From Homarus americanus (lineage: Eukaryota > Arthropoda > Malacostraca > Decapoda > Nephropidae), in assembly GCF_018991925.1 (NCBI RefSeq), contig NW_024737068.1, forward strand, positions 12,037,642 through 12,101,641: a stretch of DNA of 64,000 bases, given 5' to 3'. The notes beneath the pieces were generated by a model. That model was not told the origin of the DNA. It saw nothing but the letters and a program-made list of their open reading frames with translations, and searched no databases. How positions within the stretch are numbered: position 1 is the first letter of the stretch; every line of letters begins with the position of its first letter. Made by a program: the position numbers and the translations under genes. Below are positions 1 through 11,870 of this stretch, piece after piece.

Positions 1-487
1 ATAAGGATATTTATATAAAATAAACATCCAGCCTTATAAAATAGCTAATATAATTTTAAAAGTATCCAGTAAGGCATTTTTAATAAATTGCTTAAGTGTA
101 AAAAATTTTATTGACAATTTTTCGTAAATACCCCATGATGTGTTTGTCTATACTGACTCACTGAGCATTTGTATCTATTCTTCCATGAACATATGTGTGA
201 CAGGGCGCGCTCAGAAAATTAACTATCTGTAGAAAATTTATGGAAGAAAATGCTGATCAAGTGCCATTGTGGTAGAGGTGCATGTTAGTTTGCGACAAAG
301 TAATGTAGAGCGGCGATTTGAAAGTGTTCTGCGATCGAAGGCAACAAAATTGATGACCTAAGATGGGTTATATGTAAAGGATTCTCTGCAAGGAAATAAT
401 CAGTGGAAAACTAGCTTGAGTAGAAGGTAAGTTTGTGAAATAATACCGTCTTTTCAAATATGATCCATGTTTCCGATAACAAAAAAG
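1..487. other. AT-rich sequence, no feature recognised
   Basis: This stretch is AT-rich and mostly non-repetitive. Short open frames are present but show no recognisable domain or biased codon use. Nothing further is supported. Confidence 0.5.
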
Positions 488-1181
488 TGGTAATATTGCT
501 TTTAACTGCCCCACAACTCTTAATTTTTTCTTTTTTAATATACCTATCATGTAGTTTAGAAAATTTTAAAACACTTTTCTTCTATGACATTTTCGTCGGA
601 AATTTATATTTTTCGAGTATTTTAACCGATGAAATTGCCCACAATATTAGTTGTTCAAAGTGGGCAGGGCTTTGAAGTAGAGGGAAAATGTGGGGTAAAA
701 TGCTAAAAACTAACACTTAACAAACCTATGGAAACCTCACCCAACATTTCCTAACTTTAAAAATCATGAAACTATAAAAAGTTTACTTTATTCGTGTTTT
801 CGGTGTTTAGTAGGTAGTGGTGTTTTCGGTTTATTTGTTATGCATTGGTGTTATCGAAGCTCAGATGAGGGATCCATAAACTCAAAGGTGATTCTTAACG
901 TTTTTACAAGTTAGGAGACGTTAGGTCAGGTTTTCAAAAGTTTATACAGTTTTTTTTTACTTGTTTTTGTTTTTTAATACTTTACCCACATCTTTCCTCT
1001 ACTTCAAGGCCCTGCCCACTTTGAACAACTAATATTGTGGGCAATTTCATCGGTTAAAATACTCGAAAAATATAAATTTCCGAGGAAAATGTCATAGAAG
1101 AAAAGTGTTTTAAAATTATTTAAACTATATGTTAGATATATTTAAAAAAGTTGTGGGGCAATTAAAAGCAATAATACCAAA
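488..1181. mobile_element. Fold-back (long-TIR) MITE-like element
   Basis: Two long arms are near-perfect reverse complements. Positions about 490-705 pair with about 970-1179, and a weaker inner part (about 725-765) pairs with about 900-940, leaving a loop of roughly 140 bp. The outer ends read GGTAATATTGC on the left and GCAATAATACC on the right. The arms match over about 200 bp with only scattered mismatches and small indels, so the copy is fairly young. It has no coding capacity, and I cannot define a clear target-site duplication. Such non-autonomous fold-back DNA elements are mobilised by transposases encoded elsewhere. A partial copy of one arm lies at about 1556-1640. Confidence 0.8.
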
Positions 1182-1335
1182 AATGTCAACGCACCCATGA
1201 CATGGCAGCTAGCCGATGAACTGTAGGCTAAAGCAAGATTCTAATACTGTAGGATATTATTTTAGTTTTGGTGGTCATCCGGGGAATCTTAGGAATTTAG
1301 ATTAACTTAGATTATAGTTCTTGGGTTCAGTGGCT

Positions 1336-1362
1336 AGATTAGGTTAGGTTAGGTTAGGTAAG
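1336..1362 (+). repeat. Short interstitial TTAGG telomere-like tract
   Basis: About four tandem TTAGG units ending in GGTAAG. TTAGG is the canonical arthropod telomere repeat. Here it is interstitial and short. Confidence 0.7.
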
Positions 1363-1555
1363 ATCAAAATCATTTAAAACTTGTCAAAACCTAAGGAAAG
1401 ACAGAAGGATAGCTCGTAAAGATTCGTTTCAAGTCGACCATGAAAACTACTATACTAACAAAAATAGGGTTTCCTAGTGTATTTGTGTTGTTTCAAGCGA
1501 ATATAACCTTCATTTCCGTCATAAATGAGCCATTATGGAGATTTGACCCGTCCCC

Positions 1556-1640
1556 CCATTTACCAACAATATTGGTTGTACAAAGTTGGCAGGGTTTTGA
1601 AGTATAGAGGGAAAGGTGGGGTAAAATACTAAAAAGAGCA
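1556..1640 (+). mobile_element. Partial copy of the 488-1181 fold-back arm
   Basis: The segment resembles the left arm around 635-710, including the shared words GGCAGGG, TTTGAAGTA and GGTGGGGTAAAAT. It is more diverged (for example GTTGGCAGGG in place of GTGGGCAGGG). I infer a second, decayed member of the same family. Confidence 0.65.
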
Positions 1641-1764
1641 CCAAACAATTTATATATATACACTAGCCAGCAGGTTATTTGCCTACTTGAGGGAATATTT
1701 TCACCTTCAGTTCTTCAGTTAGTGATGATGGTAGTTACAGCTTTACAACAGTTTTACACCATTT

Positions 1765-2135
1765 GAGTCTTTTCGATTTTATGAACCATGTCCAAAAATA
1801 TGTACAATACCGGTATATAAAATATGTTGTTGAATAGATTTTCCTGATGATTCCAAAAATATAAATGTTTTTAGAGAAATTATTTTTTTATTAGGTTAGG
1901 TAAGATTAGGTATTTTCGGTTTCTTGTACCGAGAAAAAAAAAAAAAAATTGTTTTTGAATGTATACTTTCCTGCTGATTCCATAAATATAACCTAACCTA
2001 ACCTAATAATAATTTAATATCTTTCTTCAAAAAACAATTCTCAAAAAAAAGGATCAACAGGAAATCTACATTGAAAAACATATTTTCAAATTTTGTTTTG
2101 GACACGGTACATGACACAAAAAAGACCCCACTATT
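1765..2135. mobile_element. Second, diverged fold-back element with internal TTAGG tracts
   Basis: The left part (about 1770-1870) and the reverse complement of the right part (about 2035-2130) share words such as CCATGTCCAAAA / CCGTGTCCAAAA and AGATTTTCCTG / AGATTTCCTG. Between them lie GGTTAGG (about 1893) and CCTAACCTAACC (about 1991) in opposite orientation. There is also a direct repeat, TTCCTGATGATTCCA (about 1842) versus TTCCTGCTGATTCCA (about 1970). The arms are roughly 75-80% alike by eye. I infer a decayed non-autonomous DNA element. Confidence 0.55.
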
Positions 2136-2379
2136 ACAGTAATATGAACAAAAATATCACAGACAGTTAACCAATGCACTTTACTATATTTTTTTTAACG
2201 GTACCATTTTAGTAGTGATATAAAGAACATCATGGTATTTACAAGTTGGTAACAGAGTTGACATTGACTCCACTTTTCCACAACTATCAATGTTTTGCTG
2301 GAAATTTAAGACTGTAGGTTTTAAGCTTAGGCCTCTATTGTGGAAAAAGTTTGAAGATCATGCCACATTATTCCAAGTT

Positions 2380-2380
<1 letters not shown>

Positions 2381-2475
<95 letters not shown>
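2381..2475 (+). repeat. (TAA)n microsatellite
   Basis: Essentially pure TAA repeat of about 95 bp. It produces spurious poly-Ile reading frames on both strands. Confidence 0.95.
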
Positions 2476-2476
<1 letters not shown>

Positions 2477-2576
2477 AGGTATCCCTCGCTACATGAACGT
2501 TCGCTCGACAAATATTCGCCTGTACAAATATTCTAGTCCTACGCACCTAAATTTATACATCATTGATTTCTTAATG

Positions 2577-2765
2577 TGCTAGGTGCTAAATTACAGTAAT
2601 TAGGTACTACATTTCAGTACTTAGGTACTAATTTACAGTAGTTAGGTAGCTCTTTTTGTTTGTGAACTGATTTCATATTGTTTAGGTATACATTGGGGGT
2701 TTTCTTGTAGTTACTAAACTGCAATAATTAGGTAATAATTTACAGTACATGTAGTTGCAAACTAC
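2577..2765 (+). repeat. Short degenerate tandem repeat (TTAGGTACTAATTTACAGTA)
   Basis: Three to five imperfect copies of a unit of about 21 bp occur at 2577-2655, and related words (AATTAGGTAATAATTTACAGTA) recur at about 2730-2750. Confidence 0.6.
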
Positions 2766-4887
2766 ACACCTTATTTCCTTGGGTGACAAAAAAATTATAA
2801 ATGCATGTTTCTTAGAATATTTCAGGTGCATTTCTAGGCAAGCAAAGAACAGAGAATTATTATAACCCTTTATTTGTACATTGAACAAACTTGCAGGGTA
2901 TATTTTTAACCATTTACCATCACACTCAAATAGTTTATATTAAGGGCACATATTCAATTCTCAGAGTTGACATACAAGCAAGAACAATGTTTATTATAGA
3001 CTGTATTGTACTGTATTAGACAAAACTGCATCTCTATGAGATTTCACTCTCAAATCTAATCACTATTGTTAGACTAATTAAATTGTTAATACAGTATGTT
3101 GACATGCAATTTACATATACTGTACCGGTACCGGTATATACAATATACTGTGTGGACATTTCATGAAGTCTGTATTTTATGATAATGTGCCTGTCATTTC
3201 TTTTGTTATGACATTGTCACCATTCGTATCATGTCATACTATATCTTAGTAGTGGAGATACCACTCCATGTTCTGGTAGCTCAAGAAGCATTAAATTGCG
3301 AAAAAAAGGTTTAAAACCCCCCTTTTTTGTCCATTCAAAATTTCTAGTAATTTCGTGTGGAAAACCAATCGAACATAGATAGAAACGGAAAACCCAGGCG
3401 GGGACCAGGGAGGTGGGGCTCGGGGTAGTATAACCTTCATTTTTATATTGTGATATAATCTTTATTTGAAAAGTTATCCAGGATTTTTACCAAGAACACA
3501 ATGTACTTACTGCCAGTATCCATCGTTTGTTGAGCTCCTCAGGATGGCAAAAGTATTTTGTATATTAAAACTCAAGAAGATAAGCCCCACAAAAGCATCT
3601 GTTGACATGCATTTCATTTCAAAATTGAAAGGGAGGAAGGCAGCTGGTATTACTAGATGGAAATGCCCCCCGTGGTGACTGGTCGGGACTCATTAGCCCT
3701 TGGATCGGTAGGCTAAAGCGTTTATTACATTGGGCTATTTTTCCGTGGTTTCTTGAACTTCGTTCTTGTTCCAGACGACCGTATCGTCGTTTCCCTATCA
3801 CACACGAACCGTGAGGATGATGGTCTGCGACTGAATCAAACGATAAATATGGCGGAGCTCTTCATGACAGTTAGCCACTTTACACGTTGATGTGGTGCAA
3901 GGGGTGATATTAGGCGTTTACAGTTGGCATGATAACATCTTAAACTTTGTGTGTGTGTGTGTGTGTGTGTAAAAAAAGACGTTTATGGTGTCTATACCCG
4001 AAAAATATTAACGTCATACCAAGTTTGAACCTCTGTATGGTCCTTTAATCTCAACAGACAAACATCATTTACTTAAGTTGTTAACTAGTGTACTACATTC
4101 CTAACGCCCCTCATCCATTGCTCCGTACATGGCATAATACATAATGATGATACAGAAATTACTTCATATATTAATAGGCTGCGCCTTACACAATGAGGAT
4201 GGCGCCACTAACATAATTAGGGAAAGGAGTACTGTAGTATATACACTATATAAATTAAGTTATTTGTAGTTACAACTACAATAATTAATGAAGTTGTACA
4301 AAAGTGTTCTAAGATATTAGCTTACGTAGTTATAGCGGTAAATAAAGTATGTAGGTTATAAAAATAAGTAATTTCAGTACTCAAGACAAAACACGTGCAA
4401 ACAGTACAGGTACTCCCGGATGGCGGGAAGTTGTCAGTTTGTGTTGCTATAAACAAACAAACAAAGATAGCGAAGTATCAAGACAAACTAGCGTCAAATT
4501 ATGTTAGGTGGTGTACTGTACCTGCGAAGATTATTCCTCGTAGCTAAATGAAGTTGTAACATTGCTGATGACTTTAGCTAAAATACAAATATTTTCCCCC
4601 AAATCACATTTAAAATTTCACTGAAATTCCACTTTAATTAGATACGTTCACTCAGCACCAGCTAGGAGACAACATTAAGTTTGGCAGTATTGTTTTAGAG
4701 TAAAGTGCTGTTGAGAGTGCTGTCGACAGCGTTCCTATCAAGTGGACATGGTTCTGTATTTACTATCGTGCAGCTTCTGTCTGCGAGTTCACTCTCGTGT
4801 GGACACGTGCTAGACCGCAACTCTTTCGGTAACTCTCAGCTATACGAACCAAGTTCGCAGTCTGACAGTGCTCTCGAAAGGTGAAGC
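2766..4887. other. Mostly unique AT-rich sequence
   Basis: No gene is recognised. A (GT)n tract lies at about 3949-3970. An ACCGGTACCGGTA palindrome-rich word occurs near 3123. Open frames around 3466-3801 have no identifiable domain. The last 250 bp before 4888 have a more balanced composition and may be the 5' flank of the MADF fragment. Confidence 0.4.
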
Positions 4888-5380
4888 ATGGCTCACTGGA
4901 CTCAGGAGAAAACTTTTGAATTAATACCCCTGTATGAAGATAACCCCATTCTGTGGGCTTCCAAGAGGGAAGACTACCGCAACAGAGAAAAAAAAATCCA
5001 AAATTATATCTGACTTAAGCAAGAAAATTTATGTTAGTGTCAGAAATTCTTCGAAAAGACACACATTAAGAAACCAGGTATAGTATTTGTTTATTCAAAT
5101 TATCATAATTGTTAATGACTGAACCAATAATAGAAATAGCTATACTGTAATATAAAGCCAAAGATTTTGTTAAATACTAATCACGACAAAAATTATATTT
5201 GCTTTATTAAAAAGTACCAATGCACTTTGATAATTTACCACACTTAAATATAGGCCTATTTTATAAAATATTTTTAAGGTCTCATAGGAACTTAATAAGG
5301 TTAAAAAAAGGAAGAGCGGGAGTAGCACCTATGAAGTCTACGCATGCAATCGGGTGCACTTTTCAGCCGTAAAATTCTGA
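4888..5380 (+). pseudogene. MADF-domain gene fragment (two exons, broken)
   Basis: MADF (Myb/SANT-like) domains bind DNA in arthropod transcriptional regulators and in proteins encoded by PIF/Harbinger-type transposons. The ATG at 4888 sits in a good context (AAGCATGG) and starts MAHWTQEKTFELIPLYEDNP, then ILWASKREDYRNREKK. This follows the MADF N-half pattern of a Leu-Ile helix, P-x-LW, and D-Y-x-N-R. A run of nine A's at 4988-4996 shifts the frame. Read one base shorter, it continues as KSKIISDLSKKIYVSVRNSS and then KRHTLRNQ, matching the MADF K-x-x-x-LR motif, up to CAG|GTATAG at 5077/5078, a plausible donor. After a possible intron with an acceptor AG at 5298-5299, the phase matches VKKRKSGSSTYEVYACNRVH, typical of the MADF C-half (K-S-G-S-x-x-x-E-V-Y). 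A TGA at 5378-5380 then ends the frame. The family call rests on motif recognition. The frameshift and early stop point to a pseudogene, though a sequencing error in the A run is possible. Confidence 0.6.
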
Positions 5381-6489
5381 CAGCCATGTCTTGCAGCGAG
5401 ACCCTCACCATCTAATTTAGTAGGGGATTAAATAATAGTGCACAAAATCATATAAATATTTATTTTTAATCTAACATATATAAATATTAATATGTAGAGT
5501 TGGACAGTCAGCTGCATTAGGCCTAGCCACCCTAGTGAATGAACATGCAGCAGTATAATTAAGGATGACAGCGACTATAACTGCTGCAGCAAGCTTCCTG
5601 TCTCGTCTTCTAGTCACTGCTACCGACTGACTGAGAGTCACTATAGCGTGTAGCCCTAGTTCGGGTGGATACACCACTGAGAGTACTGTACTCTCCGACA
5701 GTTACTGTCGAAAAAACTCTTGAAAGCTGAAACTGGCAGAAATTTGCTCTAGTGTGGACACCCACTGGAGAGAAGTATCGACAGTAACTATCGATGATGT
5801 TTATTCTAGACGTTTATTATATTTTAAGTAATCTAATCAGCTGTGGTACATTACATCTTCAATTATAAGGAACCTTTGTGAAATCTAGCCCTGGGAATCT
5901 GGTATACTTAAAGGTTTTTACGTTTAAAATCTTCTCGTAACTATAACCATGTGAGAACGGATGTTTAGTTGTTTACTTGTTCACTTGAAGAACGGCACAG
6001 GCAGCGACAAAAGTGGTACTGACATTGGACTTTTAAACATCTGTTAACCCCAGTTAGCGGTGTATTTAACAAAATTATATTTGAGAATCAAGAGACTCGT
6101 ACCATCTGCTCTAAGAATGATAGAGTCATTTTAAGATACAAAGGTTTTGCGTGAATTTATTGATATTATTGTTATGGTATTAATCACCATATTTCTCATT
6201 ATTATTGTTGCTGATATTATCAATATTAGAAGTAGTAGCAGCAGGTATTAGTGGTATTTCAGTAATCAGTGATGTCATGATAACTGTTACCGAACTGGAA
6301 GAGCAGAAAGTTTTACTGGGCGAACGACTACACAGACAAAAAATAACATAATAAAGAACAGACGGACGGATAGTCACACAGCAGTACTGAGGAACCTACT
6401 AACGGATGACCAAACAAAACACCAGTCTCAGGTTGATGGACGAGAGTAAATCCTAAATGGAACTCTGTGCTCTGACACACACACACACA
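5381..6489. other. Unique sequence flanking the MADF fragment
   Basis: No gene is recognised. GTGTGGACAC occurs here at about 5752 and also upstream at about 4797, so the MADF fragment lies between two short direct repeats. That is a weak hint of a transposon context. The first (CA)n of the next repeat region begins at about 6475. Confidence 0.4.
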
Positions 6490-6845
6490 CACACAGTAAA
6501 TAGAGATAATTGTCGATTATCGATAACTTCTATGTATTTCTCTCATTTGGAAACTTCTGACTGGCAATACGGATAATGCAGATCATCAAAATACATATAA
6601 ATTATTAGCTTCAAACGATACCTAACTTAACTTGACTTAACCTAACCTAACCAACTTTAGGTGTAATTTACCTATATTATGACGATAAACAACGTCTTAA
6701 GATATAAAACTATTTTTTTCAAATACAAATTAATTTACATTAAGTTATAGCAATAAACAGAAATTTATCCCAATTTGCCGAAAACGTCAGTTGCCAAGCG
6801 TAATCAGGCGATTATCCCTATTTAGCGTGACACAGACACGCACTA
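6490..6845 (+). mobile_element. MITE-like family A, copy 1
   Basis: The left end (about 6496-6522, GTAAATAGAGATAATTGTCG) is an imperfect reverse complement of the right end (about 6805-6834, GCGATTATCCCTATTTAGCG), so the element has TIRs of about 25-30 bp. The interior contains CCTAACCTAACC. The left end abuts (CA)n and the right end abuts (TA)n. There is no coding capacity. Other copies are at 7675-7975 (reverse), 10530-10835, 11370-11700 (reverse) and 11700-11870. Confidence 0.7.
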
Positions 6846-6850
6846 TACTA

Positions 6851-6853
<3 letters not shown>

Positions 6854-6920
<67 letters not shown>
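6854..6920 (+). repeat. (TA)n microsatellite
   Basis: Pure TA repeat of about 67 bp, directly at the right end of family A copy 1. Confidence 0.95.
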
Positions 6921-6923
<3 letters not shown>

Positions 6924-6940
6924 AGCACCACTTATCGTGA

Positions 6941-7975
<1,035 letters not shown>

Positions 7976-8065
7976 ACATCATCATGACGTACTGCTACTC
8001 CCGCATCACGTGACTACTCACGAGAGTGATGGGATTTTCCCGTATTTCTACTTCCTAATGATGAC

Positions 8066-8068
<3 letters not shown>

Positions 8069-8157
<89 letters not shown>
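8069..8157 (+). repeat. (TA)n microsatellite
   Basis: Pure TA repeat of about 89 bp, ending in TGTGTG and a short G run. Confidence 0.95.
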
Positions 8158-8164
<7 letters not shown>

Positions 8165-8477
8165 GTGGGGGGGTGAAGACTCAGATATCGTCCTAAGATG
8201 GCCCCGCATAATTCTGGTAATTCCTAGTGTAACTACCGTGTGGCAATTTGTAGTTAGAGTGTGGCCCTAATGTGGTCTAGTTGCATCCTTGAAGTGGCAC
8301 GAGTATGGTTCCCATATGAAACAAGTGTGGCCCTGGGAAAGCCGAGGTGTGGCCCTGGTGTGGCCAGGGGGTGGAGGAGCAGACGGCCAGGTGAGACAAT
8401 TACAGGTAGCAGCAGACCCCGTCATCTTCTGCTACTTCTGGGAAGCAATTGTCTCATGTCGTGAAGCTTTGTCACCT
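8158..8477. other. Unique spacer with repeated GTGTGGCCCT words
   Basis: GTGTGGCCCT-like words recur irregularly (about 8260, 8325, 8348), suggesting a very decayed tandem repeat. No gene is supported. Confidence 0.4.
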
Positions 8478-8900
8478 GTTGCCCCGCCCCGCCACTACCT
8501 CTCCCTCCCCTACCATTGCCACTCCCTGTTGCCTCACCCCGCCACTACCTCTCCCTGCCCCTCCACATCCCCTCCCTGTTGCCCCGACCCACCAATACCT
8601 CTCTGTGCCTCAACACTACCTTTCCCAATTACACCGTCCCGCCATTACTGTCCCGCCCCACCAATACCCCCATACCACCTGCCTCACTCCGCCACTACCC
8701 CTCCGTTCCCCACCACTACCCTCCTTGTCCCATCATTTTCCTACCTTTCACACCATATACCCGTCCCAACTGTCCATCCCCGCTAATACCCCTCAGTGCC
8801 CCACCACTTATTCTCTCAACTGCCCCGCCCCGTCACTACCCCTCCCTGCTGCCATACCTCACCTGTCTTGCCATTCCCCCTCCCTACACCGCCACTACCA
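8478..8900 (+). repeat. Pyrimidine-rich minisatellite
   Basis: A degenerate array of units resembling GCCCCGCCACTACCTCTCCC, with a period of roughly 30 bp and many indels. All three forward frames are largely open because the sequence lacks purine-rich stops. The resulting Pro/Thr/Ser-rich frames are not credible genes. Confidence 0.8.
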
Positions 8901-9298
8901 AGGGAGCCATGGAGTGCCTCAAAGTGGTTAAGGGGGGCCAGGGAGGGTTAAGGGGACCAGGGAAGGTTAAGGGGACCAGGGGGTTAAAGGGGACCAGGGG
9001 GGTTAAACCAGGGAGGGTGAGAGACCAGAGAGGTTAGGGGACCTGGGGGGGGGTTAAGGGGACCAGGGAGGGTTAAGGGGAACCAGGATGTGTTAAGGGA
9101 GACCAGAGAGGGTTAAGGGGGACCAGGAGGTGTTAAGGGGGTTCAGGGGGGATAAGAGGGACCAATAGGTGCTAAGGGTGTTCGGGAAGGGTTAATGGGG
9201 ACCAGGAGATGTTAAGGGGAATCAGGGAGGGTTATGGCGGACGAGGAAGGGTTAATGGGGTCTAGGGAGGGTTAAAGGGGACAGAGGATTAAGGGGAC
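8901..9298 (+). repeat. G-rich minisatellite (GGGGACCAGGGAGGGTTAA)
   Basis: About 20 imperfect copies of a unit of about 19-20 bp. It directly follows the pyrimidine-rich array, so strand composition flips sharply at about 8900. Confidence 0.85.
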
Positions 9299-9580
9299 CA
9301 CCATGGACCAGTATGGACCAGAATGGACCAGGATAAATCAAGGAGGGCCAGGAGGCGTGAGACAGCAGCAGCAGAAGCGGTAGCCGGGTGTTAATGAGCA
9401 GTAAGGGCGGCAGCAGTTACCGGTGCGGGCGTAGTTAAGCCTGGATTATGCAGGCTAATTATGGCCACTCGCCCGCGGCACAATAATAAGAGGCAGCCCT
9501 ATGATCCGGCGGACGGTAATTATAGGGTAGTTAGGCCGTAAAGTGCACTACAATGTGGTTTGTGTGAAGTGGTCCACGCT
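9299..9580. other. GC-richer non-repetitive block
   Basis: The sequence from about 9360 to 9580 is non-repetitive and CpG-containing, with TAATTA-type words (GGCTAATTATGG, GGTAATTATAGG). It stands out from the surrounding repeats. No reading frame or RNA is recognised. It could be a regulatory element, but that is only inference. Confidence 0.35.
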
Positions 9581-9747
9581 CCCAAGCACTCTAGAGAGGC
9601 TCTTCGTTATCCACACACCACCACCCACACTTTGTTCTCTCTCTCTCTCATTTTATCTCTGTCTGCCTCTCTTTGAGGCACTTTAAAATCCATTATTATT
9701 AACCACATACTGATAACTAGTTCTGTTTTACCTACAAGTCTGTATTT

Positions 9748-9780
9748 GTACACACACACTCACACACACACACACACACA
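9748..9780 (+). repeat. (CA)n microsatellite
   Basis: A short (CA)n tract interrupted by one CTCA. Confidence 0.85.
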
Positions 9781-9897
9781 TCACACGTGCCCTACAGTTT
9801 AAGCAGATTACACCACAGGACAGGGATCACCTCACCATCAATTGTGTCAGGGAGGGCGGGAGATGGTTGGGGTGTACCGTACCTGAGTGTCCTGTCG

Positions 9898-9995
9898 GTA
9901 GGGGAGTGAAAAGGGGTAGGGGGAAAGGGAATGAGAAATTGGTAGGGAGGAGAGAAGGGATAAAGAGGAGGAGTGGGTAAGGGAGGAAGGGAAAA
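9898..9995 (+). repeat. Polypurine tract
   Basis: About 100 bases almost entirely of A and G (GGTAGGGGAGTGAAAAGGGG onward), with isolated Ts. The reverse strand gives a Ser/Leu/Pro frame with no significance. Confidence 0.8.
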
Positions 9996-10057
9996 TGTAT
10001 GTATGTATATATGTACGTAGGTATGTATGTATGTATGAATGTATGTATGTATGTATT
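9996..10057 (+). repeat. (GTAT)n tetranucleotide repeat
   Basis: An imperfect GTAT/GTAC repeat of about 60 bp. Confidence 0.9.
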
Positions 10058-10106
10058 GTCACATCCATGTGTACGTGTGTGCTATGTTGATTTAATGTGT
10101 TTTGGG

Positions 10107-10137
10107 TAACCTAACCTAACCTAACCTAACCTAACCA
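10107..10137 (-). repeat. (CCTAA)n interstitial telomere-like tract
   Basis: Six tandem CTAAC units, i.e. TTAGG on the minus strand. Confidence 0.8.
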
Positions 10138-10524
10138 TATTATTCTCGATCTTCTATATACTGCGTTACATAAAAAAATAAACTATTTAAAGTAATCTAG
10201 AGACTCAGCTGTCGTGTTTCGTTAAGATAGTCAGTCCATTTGGTGCATAACTATTCCTTTCTATCTCACCCCTCATGCCTTTAGTGTTGTATTCAGATAT
10301 AAATTTATCGTAAAGGTTCAGGAACAGGTCAAGTGGTTAGAATTTATATTAACGATTAATTACTTCATTGGTTTACTGTTGATGTTCTTCATTGTAGAGT
10401 CAACACAGTGGCAGTGTTGTCATCGTGGTCAGTCATGATGGAAAGTCATATTAACTTTAATATTAATTCAGAATTATATCACACCTGGGCTAGGACTTAT
10501 TAGAGTAGGTACCGGTATGTATGT
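10138..10524. other. Unique AT-rich sequence, no feature recognised
   Basis: No gene, repeat or motif is recognised. It ends at TACCGGTATGTATGTATG, a short GTAT tract bordering the next MITE copy. Confidence 0.4.
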
Positions 10525-10529
10525 ATGTA

Positions 10530-11087
<558 letters not shown>

Positions 11088-11125
11088 AAAACTACGCTTT
11101 CCACGTAACAAGTCCATTGCTGAAG

Positions 11126-11126
<1 letters not shown>

Positions 11127-11164
<38 letters not shown>
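11127..11164 (+). repeat. (TA)n microsatellite
   Basis: TA repeat of about 38 bp, immediately before a perfect hairpin. Confidence 0.95.
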
Positions 11165-11165
<1 letters not shown>

Positions 11166-11277
11166 TGATAACCACTTAGGAAACAAGAAAACACGAAGTT
11201 TCCTAAGTGGTTATCAGCATATACATGGATCACGCGCAGCTACAGTGATTTATTTTCATCTCTTTCTCTCTCTCTCG

Positions 11278-11278
<1 letters not shown>
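11165..11278. mobile_element. Hairpin-ended repeat fragment (also at 61921-61985)
   Basis: A perfect 20-bp inverted repeat (11165-11184 with 11198-11217, 13-nt loop) is followed by GCATATACATGGATCACGCG. The reverse complement of about 11215-11260 recurs at 61923-61967 (AAATAAATCACT, GCGCGTGATCCA, GTATATGCTGATA). Both copies are flanked by (TA)n. This is a repeat family of unknown class. Confidence 0.65.

Positions 11279-11365
<87 letters not shown>
11279..11365 (+). repeat. (TA)n microsatellite
   Basis: TA repeat of about 87 bp, preceded by a (TC)n tract. Confidence 0.95.
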
Positions 11366-11368
<3 letters not shown>

Positions 11369-11369
11369 T

Positions 11370-11700
11370 CAATTCTCAGTCGGGATAATCGCTGTTTAAG
11401 CTCAAAAGGGAAACTGATAATTTCGCCAAATAGGGATATATTTTGTTTTTATTAGGATACATTAATGGAAAGGGAATTCGTATATGGTCAAACTTGTTCT
11501 GTGCCATTTAATATATCGTTTACTATCATAAGATAACAAAATTGTATCTAAAGTAGGTTAAGCAAGTTCTGGTTGGGTTAGCTTAGGTTAGGCTGGGTTT
11601 TGTACGAAACTTCATTTTTATGTATTATGATTATCTACATGAGCTTCTATAGCTAGTCAGAAGTTTAAAAAATAGTACCTAGAAGTTTTCAAAAGCGTGT
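11370..11700 (-). mobile_element. MITE-like family A, copy 4 (reverse)
   Basis: This is the reverse complement of copies 1 and 3. It starts with CAGTCGGGATAATCGCTG, contains TTAATGGAAAGGGAATTCGT and TTAGG-like words at 11575-11600, then GATTATCTACATGAGCTTC. It is followed at once by copy 5. Confidence 0.7.
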
Positions 11701-11870
11701 CACGTTAAGTAGAGATAATCGCCTATTAAGCCTTAGGAAGCAACTGAAGTTTTTACCAAGTAGGGATAACTTTTCGTTTATAGCCAGTCAGAAGTTTCAA
11801 TAAAAGATGAACACAGAGGCTATAATCGCTAATCAGCAATTATCACTATTCAGTGTGTGTATGTGTGTGT
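11700..11870. mobile_element. MITE-like family A, copy 5 (short)
   Basis: A 170-bp deletion derivative with both ends: CACGTTAAGTAGAGATAATC at 11700 and AATCAGCAATTATCACTATT near 11835, followed by a (GT)n-like tract. The interior is reduced to part of the family sequence (GGGATAACTTTTCG, AGCCAGTCAGAAG). Confidence 0.65.

Noticed and set aside
4690..5810. The MADF region as a complete transposon with inverted ends
   Set aside because: Only short direct GTGTGGACAC repeats and weak inverted words were seen. No convincing terminal inverted repeats.
8289..9037. Pro/Ser/Thr-rich frames of about 160-173 codons
   Set aside because: They come from a pyrimidine-rich minisatellite with stops depleted by composition.
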